From Entomomonas moraniae (GTDB lineage: Bacteria > Pseudomonadota > Gammaproteobacteria > Pseudomonadales > Pseudomonadaceae), in NCBI RefSeq assembly GCF_003991975.1, contig NZ_CP029822.1, positions 2,629,648 to 2,693,647 of the forward strand: a stretch of 64,000 nt of DNA, read 5' to 3'. The position numbers were made by a program, and so were the translations under genes. Of the stretch, positions 57,814-64,000 are shown one piece after another. A model generated the notes under the pieces. It made no database searches. It worked only from the letters and a program-made list of their open reading frames with translations, and was not told where the DNA came from. How positions within the stretch are numbered: the stretch's first letter is position 1; every line of letters begins with the position of its first letter.

Positions 57814-59166
57814 ATGCAATCAACTAAACGTGTTGCGTTATTAGTAATTAGCTGTTTAACGTATTCTCAATTTTTATTAGCTAGCGAACAGAGCGAGAGT
57901 AAAGGATTTATTGAAGACAGTAAATGGAATGCTCATGCACGGAGTTTGTATTTTAGCCGAGATTTTAAAAGTAGCCATAATACAGGGCAAAGTAAAAGAA
58001 TGGCTTGGGGACTTGGTTTAAGTACTGTATTTGAGTCAGGATTTACAGAAGGAACCGTTGGCTTTGGGTTAGATGCATGGGGATTGCAAGGGATTCGTTT
58101 AGATGGTGGTAGAGGCCATGCTAATGCAGCAATGGATGTAACACCTGTTGGTGATTCGGGGCGTGCCGCTCACGATTGGAGCCAATTAGGCGGCGCGGTA
58201 AAAGCAAGAATATCCAATACAACCATTAAATATGGTAACCAATTTGTCAGCTTACCGATTTTAATGACCGATAGCTCAAGATTACTACCTGAGTCAGTCA
58301 CCGGTACGTTAATTACCAGTAAAGAAATCGAAAATTTAGAAATTAATGCAGGGCATTTTACAGCCATTAGCGGTGCACATAGCACGGGTCATGATAACTC
58401 AGGTTACCCAAGTGCCTATTATGTGGGTATGAAACGTTTAGATTTTATTGGTGGTACTTATCAATTTACAGATAATCTAGCAACGAGCTTATACTATTCA
58501 TGGAATAAAGATATTGCTAAACGCGCCTACGGTAATATTAATTACACTTACCCAATTGATAATCAACAAAGTGTCAATGTTGATTTTAATATTTATCATA
58601 CCGATTATGATAAAAAGTATGTTCGTCGCACTAGTGAAGGCGATATTGATAAAAGCATCAATAATACAATCTGGAGTTTAGCTGGTAAGTACAGCTATGA
58701 TGCACATTCATTTATTGTGGCCTATCAACAATCTATGGGTGGTTGGTATGGGCATGGTTATGACTATGGTTCAGGTTATGGTACTAATGATGGTGGAAGT
58801 AGTATTTGGCTAGCTAATTCTTACGAGTCTGACTTTAATGCAAAAGATGAAAAGTCATTACAATTAAGTTATGAGTTAAGTGGTGCTGGTATCGGTATTC
58901 CTGGGTTAGCCTTTAAGTCAGCTTATGTTTATGGTTGGAATGCAGACACAGCTGCTTATAGTGGCGGTAAACGTGGTAAAGAAAGAGAGTTGTTTAATCA
59001 AGTTTCTTATACTATTCAGCAAGGCGCTGCAAAAGATCTTGCATTTAAAGTAAGAAGTTCTTTTTACCGTGCAACCAATCGATTCTCTTATGGTGATAAT
59101 AACGAATTACGTGTTTATGTCGATTATCCCTTGGATTTGGTGGCGTTGATTAAAAACAATAAGTAA
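57814..59166 (+). CDS. OprD-family outer-membrane porin
   Basis: The 450-residue protein has a signal peptide (MQSTKRVALLVISCLTYSQFLLA) and an 18-strand barrel typical of OprD. FIEDSKWNAHARSLYFSRDF comes at the start, GTVGFGLDAWGLQGIRLDGG follows, and RLLPESVTGTLI lies near residue 165. OprD porins take up basic amino acids, amines and organic acids in Pseudomonas relatives. Its place after a polyamine-type ABC operon suggests a matching outer-membrane route, which is inference. It ends with a strong terminator. Confidence 0.92.
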   Translation: MQSTKRVALLVISCLTYSQFLLASEQSESKGFIEDSKWNAHARSLYFSRDFKSSHNTGQSKRMAWGLGLSTVFESGFTEGTVGFGLDAWGLQGIRLDGGRGHANAAMDVTPVGDSGRAAHDWSQLGGAVKARISNTTIKYGNQFVSLPILMTDSSRLLPESVTGTLITSKEIENLEINAGHFTAISGAHSTGHDNSGYPSAYYVGMKRLDFIGGTYQFTDNLATSLYYSWNKDIAKRAYGNINYTYPIDNQQSVNVDFNIYHTDYDKKYVRRTSEGDIDKSINNTIWSLAGKYSYDAHSFIVAYQQSMGGWYGHGYDYGSGYGTNDGGSSIWLANSYESDFNAKDEKSLQLSYELSGAGIGIPGLAFKSAYVYGWNADTAAYSGGKRGKERELFNQVSYTIQQGAAKDLAFKVRSSFYRATNRFSYGDNNELRVYVDYPLDLVALIKNNK

Positions 59167-59167
59167 T

Positions 59168-59197
59168 AAAAAAAGCCCTTCATTTGAAGGGCTTTTT
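59168..59197. terminator. Bidirectional terminator between oprD-like gene and metQ
   Basis: The stem AAAAAGCCCTTC / GAAGGGCTTTTT has an ATTT loop and A/T runs on both sides. It serves both converging units. Confidence 0.92.
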
Positions 59198-59210
59198 AAT
59201 GCGCGATTAG

Positions 59211-60122
59211 TTATTTCGCTGTGGTTTCTTGTGTTGTAGTTTGTTCATCAGCTTTGACAGGAGCTTTTACTTCTACTGTCCAATTGGCAGGCCATTTATA
59301 ACCTTCAAATGTTTTATGGGAGTAGTCTTTAAACTCATCAGAGTTATAAGCAGCTATCACGTCTTTAGCCCATGGCTGATCAATATCTTTAGTACGCATT
59401 ACACCCCAGTTTACATAGGCAAAGCTAGGCTCTTGATAAAGTGCAGTCGTTAACTTGACACCGGAACTAACAGCATAATTACCATTGATAATGGCGAAGT
59501 CTACATTATTACGTGATCTTGGTACTTGTGCTGCTTCAAGTTGAACTAGTTGGATATTGTACTTATTGTCTTTAATATCACGTTCAGAAGCAGTTAACGG
59601 ATTAATGCCTTCTTTTAATGTAATCCAACCTAAGTCATTCATCATAACAAGCGCCCGAGCGAAATTGCTAGGGTCATTAGGTACAGATACGCGCATATCT
59701 TTTTTAGCGTCTTCTAGCTTTTGCAGACGACCAGAATAAATACCAAGAGGTGCTGTAGGTACTTGGAATACAGGTGATAATGCAAGATTTCTTTCTGCTT
59801 TAAAACTATCTAAATAAGGTTTATGCTGAAAAATATTAACATCGATATTTCCATTCGATAGGGCAAGATTAGGTTGCACATAGTCTGTGAACTCTATCAA
59901 TTTAACATCATAGCCTTTTTTCTCTAAAATAGGCTTAATAGAAAATTTAACCATGTCACCAAAATCACCAACGGTGGTACCAAAAAGAATAGTTTTTTTG
60001 GCGGTAGGCTCATTGGCTTGTGCCGTTTTATTTTCAGCAGTTTTATCACCACAAGCGGCTAGACTTAAACAAGCAGCTAATAAACTTGTCGCTAAAACTT
60101 TTAAAGTAAGTGTTTGATGCAT
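59211..60122 (-). CDS. metQ: Methionine ABC transporter binding lipoprotein
   Basis: The 303-residue NlpA-family lipoprotein has the lipobox LAAC (Cys24) after a signal peptide. KTILFGTTVGDFGDMV starts the mature domain, and YVQPNLALSNGNIDVNIFQHKPYL is the conserved ligand region. The C-terminus has a Thr/Glu-rich tail. It delivers methionine to MetNI. It is the last gene of metN-metI-metQ, 11 bp after metI. Confidence 0.93.
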   Translation of the reverse strand: MHQTLTLKVLATSLLAACLSLAACGDKTAENKTAQANEPTAKKTILFGTTVGDFGDMVKFSIKPILEKKGYDVKLIEFTDYVQPNLALSNGNIDVNIFQHKPYLDSFKAERNLALSPVFQVPTAPLGIYSGRLQKLEDAKKDMRVSVPNDPSNFARALVMMNDLGWITLKEGINPLTASERDIKDNKYNIQLVQLEAAQVPRSRNNVDFAIINGNYAVSSGVKLTTALYQEPSFAYVNWGVMRTKDIDQPWAKDVIAAYNSDEFKDYSHKTFEGYKWPANWTVEVKAPVKADEQTTTQETTAK

Positions 60123-60133
60123 GTTATTTAACC

Positions 60134-60847
60134 CTAACGTTTATCAATTTTACGGGTAATAAAATTACCCAGTGCTTGTATCATAATAACAATAATAGAA
60201 AGCAGTACAACGACTGCAATCATTATATCGGTTTGGTAGCGATTATAACCATAACGAATAGCAAGATCTCCTAAGCCACCACCACCAATCATACCAGCAG
60301 CTGCACTGTAAGAGAGAATACTAATAATTAATACCGTTGTACTAGAAACAATACCTGCTCTTGCCTCTGTTATTAAAACCCGAAAAATAATGGTTGTATT
60401 GGATGCCCCCATTGCTTGAGCTGCCTCGATGATACCTTTAGGTATCTCTCTTAGGTTCTGTTCAACTAATCGTGCAAAATAGGGAATGGCTGCAACAGAT
60501 AAAGCTACTGAGGCGGTATATGTTCCAAAAAAAGCTGTGGGGTTATTTCCCGATAATACATTAATAAGTGACTCAGAGAAGGGACTAATAGCAACCATTA
60601 AGATGACAAAAGGAAATGCTCTTAGAAAATCAACCAGTGTTCCGAGTGTTTTATTAGCCCATTTATTTTTCCATAGTTGGTTAGGATTAGTTAAATGTAA
60701 ACAAATACCAATAGCTAAACCAAATAAAACAGCAATAACTGTTGCAATAATAACCATTATTAATGTTTGTTGGCTAGCGACCCAAAACTCACCTTTTATA
60801 GACCAGATATTATCTAAGTAATAAAAAATACCTTTGCTATTTTCCAC
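60134..60847 (-). CDS. metI: Methionine ABC transporter permease
   Basis: The 237-residue permease has five helices. The coupling loop is EAAQAMGASNTTIIFRVLITEA near residues 140-160, and GGGGLGDLAIRYGYNRY near 190 is typical of MetI. It begins directly at the base after the metN stop. Length is slightly above the usual ~217 because of an N-terminal extension (MENSKGIFYYLDNIWSI). Confidence 0.93.
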   Translation of the reverse strand: MENSKGIFYYLDNIWSIKGEFWVASQQTLIMVIIATVIAVLFGLAIGICLHLTNPNQLWKNKWANKTLGTLVDFLRAFPFVILMVAISPFSESLINVLSGNNPTAFFGTYTASVALSVAAIPYFARLVEQNLREIPKGIIEAAQAMGASNTTIIFRVLITEARAGIVSSTTVLIISILSYSAAAGMIGGGGLGDLAIRYGYNRYQTDIMIAVVVLLSIIVIMIQALGNFITRKIDKR

Positions 60848-61588
60848 TTAAAAGCCCTCAATCAATTTACTTGCCAATGTTGAGTTGGCTAGAATTTGGT
60901 GATCTTTAATCTCAGCAATTTCAACAATTTTCCCTTGCTCCATGAGCGCTGCACGATTACAAATATTACGAATCACTTGCATTTCATGAGTTACCATTAC
61001 GATGGTGACACCAAATTGTTTATTGATCTCTTTTAAACAGTCTAACACACTGCGTGTAGTGAAAGGATCAAGGGCACTGGTTGGTTCATCTGCTAAAATG
61101 ACATGAGGACTAGGGGCTAATGCTCTAGCAATACCTACACGTTGTTTTTGACCGCCTGAAAGCTGTGCTGGGTAATGATTAATACGGTCTTCTAAATCAA
61201 CAATAGCTAAACATTCTTTAACACGTTTATTAATATCTGCAGTTGACCATCCTGCAATTTTTAAAGGAAATGCCACATTATCAGCAACGGTTAAATTACT
61301 CAGCAAATTGAACTGTTGAAAGATCATGCCAATATTTTGACGAGCTTTACGCAGTTGTGCAGTGGATAAGCTAGTTAAATTCTGCCCGTCAACAATGACT
61401 TTTCCACCATCTGGACGCTCAAGTAAATTAATTAAGCGTAACAAGGTTGATTTACCTGCTCCAGAAAAACCGATTAAACCGAACACTTCACCTTGATCGA
61501 TAGTAAGAGACGTTGGGTGTACTGCATCAAACCACCCGTTTTGGTCGGGATGGGAATAACGCTTGTAAACCTGATCTAATACAATCAT
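60848..61588 (-). CDS. metN: Methionine ABC transporter ATPase, lacking the NIL domain
   Basis: The 246-residue ATPase has Walker A GFSGAGKST near residue 42, signature LSGGQKQRVGIARAL near 144, and Walker B HVILADEPTSALD. MetN of most gammaproteobacteria is ~340 residues, with a C-terminal NIL (ACT-like) domain through which methionine inhibits transport. Here the protein stops at KLIEGF, right after the nucleotide-binding domain. There is no leftover frame before metI, so the loss is clean. Transport may lack this feedback. Confidence 0.9.
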   Translation of the reverse strand: MIVLDQVYKRYSHPDQNGWFDAVHPTSLTIDQGEVFGLIGFSGAGKSTLLRLINLLERPDGGKVIVDGQNLTSLSTAQLRKARQNIGMIFQQFNLLSNLTVADNVAFPLKIAGWSTADINKRVKECLAIVDLEDRINHYPAQLSGGQKQRVGIARALAPSPHVILADEPTSALDPFTTRSVLDCLKEINKQFGVTIVMVTHEMQVIRNICNRAALMEQGKIVEIAEIKDHQILANSTLASKLIEGF

Positions 61589-61733
61589 ATAATAAAAAAC
61601 TCCATATCTATTTACTAGATATTATAAACAGACTCAATTAAGGAAGAGGGTAAAGTAACTGATTGTTGAGTAAAGATAAAATAATATTCAGTTATTTCAA
61701 TATAAGCGAATTATTATATAATAAAATTTATAT

Positions 61734-61779
61734 AAAAGCGTAGGCTATATTTATCGTTTCTATAACGCTACGCTTTTTT
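61734..61779. terminator. Hairpin between argA and metN
   Basis: The arms AAAAGCGTAG and CTACGCTTTT have a 24-nt loop, with A/T runs on both sides. It lies 26 bp after the argA stop and can end argA transcripts. The remaining ~145 bp to metN hold its promoter; no riboswitch-like structure is visible. Confidence 0.55.
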
Positions 61780-61804
61780 AAATCAACAAAGCAGCCATTT
61801 GAGA

Positions 61805-63103
61805 TTAAATCGCTTTTTCAAATACTTTCGAGTTTCGTTGAAAGTTGTAAAGTGATGCCCTTGCACTGGGGAGTCTATCCACACTACTTGGCAGAAAGCC
61901 GCGCTCTAAAAACCAGTGAGCCGTTTTGGTGGATAATACAAACAATGTTTTAATACCTTGCTGTTGTGCACGCATGATGATTCTTGCTAATAATTCATCG
62001 CCTTTACCATCATGACGATATTGAGGGTTAACCGCTAAACAAGCAAGCTCTCCTGCTACTGAGTCAGCGATTGGGTACAGCGCTGCACAGGCAATGATCA
62101 TTCCTTCGCGCTCAATAATAGTAAATTGCTCAATCTCACGCTCTAATACTTCACGAGAGCGACGTACCAAAATACCTTGTTCTTCTAACGGCCTAATGAG
62201 CTCCATTAAACCGCCAACATCTTCAATGGTTGCTTCTCTAATCGTTTCAAACTGTTCTTGTGCTATTAGGGTGCCATTTCCTTCGCGACTAAATAATTCC
62301 TCTAATAGAGCGCCATTTTCTGCATAAGATACAATTTGAGCCCTTTGTACACCTTGCCGACAAGCTTCTGTCGCGGTTGTTAATAATTTTGCTTGATAAT
62401 GGTTGGCGAGTCTTTCTATATGGGACACTGCCTCATGAGGGCGTAGTTCTCTAATTAGCTGCCCTTGCTCATCGAAAATACCTTTTTCTTCTCCGTAGAG
62501 GATAAGTTTATCCGCTTGTAGTTTGATTGCTGTAAACATGGCGATGTCTTCCCCAGACAAGTTAAAAATCTCGCCTGTGGGGGAGTAACCTAAGGGAGAA
62601 AGCAAAACGATATTGTTTTCATCTAGCTGGCGGCAAATACCTTTTCTGTCAATACGGCGAACTTCACCTGTGTGCTGAAAATCAATACCATCAACCACGC
62701 CAATGGGTTTGGCAGTTACAAAATTGCCACTGGTTACACGTAATCTTGCACCTTGCATCGGTGATGAGGCAAGATCCATTGATAGTTTAGCTTCAAATGT
62801 GCTGCGAAGTCGCCCTACAACCTCTATGACGCAGTCTAGTATTTCAGCATTCGTCACACGTAATCCGTGGTGATAATGGGGTGATATTTTTTTGTCCGCG
62901 ATCTTTTTATTAATTTGTGGGCGAGAACCATTAACTAAAACAAGTCGAACACCTAAACTATGTAATAACACAAGGTCATAAATAATATTATTAAAATTTG
63001 GATGCTCAACTGCCTCGCCAGGAATCATTACCACAAAGGTTTTACCCCGATGGGCATTGATATAAGGGGAAGCTTGGCGTAGCCATTGTACGTAGTAAGA
63101 CAT
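61805..63103 (-). CDS. argA: Amino-acid N-acetyltransferase (N-acetylglutamate synthase)
   Basis: The 432-residue protein joins an amino acid kinase-like domain (residues 1-280, with VMIPGEAVEHPNFNNIIYDL and LVLVNGSRPQI) to a C-terminal GNAT acetyltransferase domain. The GNAT acetyl-CoA loop reads QYRHDGKGDELLARI near residue 370. It performs the first step of arginine synthesis, and the kinase-like domain is where arginine inhibits. It lies 85 bp after argE in the same direction, as in Pseudomonas, so the two may be co-transcribed. Confidence 0.96.
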   Translation of the reverse strand: MSYYVQWLRQASPYINAHRGKTFVVMIPGEAVEHPNFNNIIYDLVLLHSLGVRLVLVNGSRPQINKKIADKKISPHYHHGLRVTNAEILDCVIEVVGRLRSTFEAKLSMDLASSPMQGARLRVTSGNFVTAKPIGVVDGIDFQHTGEVRRIDRKGICRQLDENNIVLLSPLGYSPTGEIFNLSGEDIAMFTAIKLQADKLILYGEEKGIFDEQGQLIRELRPHEAVSHIERLANHYQAKLLTTATEACRQGVQRAQIVSYAENGALLEELFSREGNGTLIAQEQFETIREATIEDVGGLMELIRPLEEQGILVRRSREVLEREIEQFTIIEREGMIIACAALYPIADSVAGELACLAVNPQYRHDGKGDELLARIIMRAQQQGIKTLFVLSTKTAHWFLERGFLPSSVDRLPSARASLYNFQRNSKVFEKAI

Positions 63104-63188
63104 AATAAGAACCTATGATTAAAACAAGAAAATACAGTTATTTATTTAAGTGTTTGTTATTTCGTCGCTGTTTCAATGCGTAAGGCTC

Positions 63189-64000
63189 CTATGATAAGCA
63201 GTAATGTGTTATTAGTTGGCGCAATAATAACGTATAAGGCTCTATTTGAGAAAGTGATAAGTACTCATTGGGTTGATGGGCTTGGTCAATAGAGCCCGCA
63301 CCTAGAATGATCGTATCACCAACAACTTGTTGAATAAAGGGGGCTTCGGTTGCAAATGCAACAGACTCACTGGTGAGTCCTGTGAGTTTTTCGGCAAGTT
63401 TGACTAGTTCACTGTTGGCATTTTGTTCAAAGGCTGGAATATCTCCAAACAGTGGTTGATAATTAAGGGATACTTGGTGCTTTTCAATGATAGGTGTTAA
63501 CTGTTGAATGATCGTTGCTCTTAAATCATCAGCAACCATGGTTGGTAATGGCCTAAGATCAAACTCTAAGGCACATTGCCCACAAATACGGTTGGGGTTA
63601 TCGCCCCCATGAATGCAACCTAGGTTTAATGTAGGGTAGGGCACAGAAAAAAGAGGATTTTGATAATGTTGTTGCCATTTACTACGTAATTTTAGCAGTG
63701 TTGTCATGGCCTCATTCATTGCTTCCAGCGCACTGTGACCTAACGTAGGATTAGAAGAGTGGCCACTTTGCCCAATCATTTCGATACGGTCCATCATTAT
63801 GCCTTTGTGCAGGCGAATGGGGTGTAGGTTAGTGGGTTCGCCAATGACGGCAGCACGTCCAAATTTTTGTTTGCTAGCTAACAAGGTGCGAGCACCGTTC
63901 ATGGAGCTTTCTTCGTCACAGGTTGCTAAAATAAATAAGGGTTGCTTAAAAGGTTTATTTAACAAAGGTTGTAAGGCTTTTATTGCGATTGCGAAAAAGC
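63189..64000 (-). CDS. argE: Acetylornithine deacetylase, 5' end outside window
   Basis: The frame is open to the window edge and continues as FFAIAIKALQPLLNKPF before the first in-window start-like codon, so the true start lies beyond 64000. The ~270 residues present hold TCDEESSMNGA (the catalytic E and metal ligand), the dimerisation domain (HKGIMMDRIEMIGQSGHSS) and the late GAGSIDQAHQPNEYL metal-binding histidine. It hydrolyses N-acetylornithine to ornithine in arginine synthesis. The first ~110 residues are missing. Confidence 0.93.
   Translation of the reverse strand, partial: FFAIAIKALQPLLNKPFKQPLFILATCDEESSMNGARTLLASKQKFGRAAVIGEPTNLHPIRLHKGIMMDRIEMIGQSGHSSNPTLGHSALEAMNEAMTTLLKLRSKWQQHYQNPLFSVPYPTLNLGCIHGGDNPNRICGQCALEFDLRPLPTMVADDLRATIIQQLTPIIEKHQVSLNYQPLFGDIPAFEQNANSELVKLAEKLTGLTSESVAFATEAPFIQQVVGDTIILGAGSIDQAHQPNEYLSLSQIEPYTLLLRQLITHYCLS

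Overview
The window reads as the chromosomal origin region of a low-GC gammaproteobacterium of the Pseudomonadales. Evidence is the dnaA-dnaN-recF-gyrB block, rpmH-rnpA-yidD-yidC-mnmE on the other side of oriC, an OprD-type porin, a fused AAK-GNAT ArgA and ParB-type parS sites near the origin. The AT-rich genome and gene content fit an insect-gut relative of Pseudomonas such as Entomomonas. That name is inference from recall, not from a search.

Layout. (1) 1-13.3 kb: the right-hand part of an older Tn7-like element (element 1). Its cargo is a two-partner-secretion/CDI locus (tpsB, a 2606-aa CdiA-like protein, a candidate immunity gene and an orphan toxin-tail/immunity remnant). Next come a 173-aa gene of unknown function, a C-terminal tniQ fragment, an MvaI/BcnI-type nuclease ORF that begins with tniQ-derived sequence, and a Tn7-like right end. 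(2) 13305-29745: a complete 16.4-kb Tn7-like element (element 2), flanked by the 5-bp duplication CAAAC and inserted 6 bp past the gyrB stop codon. From right to left it carries an XRE regulator, tnsA, tnsB, tnsC, a tnsD/tniQ-type gene, a second identical copy of the 173-aa gene, a holin-like gene with an unknown partner, two secreted Rhs proteins (one with two LamG-like domains), a candidate immunity gene and a decayed repeat-protein gene. (3) 29.7-38 kb: gyrB, a zinc-ribbon membrane protein, lpxA, recF, dnaN, dnaA, with three parS sites within 2.2 kb. (4) 38.05-38.5 kb: oriC with four DnaA boxes. (5) 38.5-43.2 kb: rpmH, rnpA, yidD, yidC, a LysE-family exporter, mnmE. (6) 43.2-64 kb: ordinary chromosomal genes: a phosphoethanolamine-transferase-like enzyme, envelope proteins of unknown role, an MFS carrier, radA, mscL, a polyamine-type ABC operon with two tandem binding proteins, a phyH gene broken by one amber codon, an OprD porin, metNIQ, argA and the start-truncated end of argE.

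How it works together. Element 2 appears to have been delivered by TnsABC plus a TniQ with about five tandem winged-helix-like modules, which probably reads the 3' end of gyrB. It landed against the right end of element 1, giving two tandem elements in the same orientation. Their right ends differ at only 3 of 111 positions. They also share an exact 1216-bp direct repeat covering the tniQ 3' end and the 173-aa gene. That repeat sits between the transposition module and the cargo in both elements, so recombination across it would swap one inter-bacterial competition cargo (CDI) for the other (Rhs). This modular tandem arrangement at gyrB is the most interesting system in the window.
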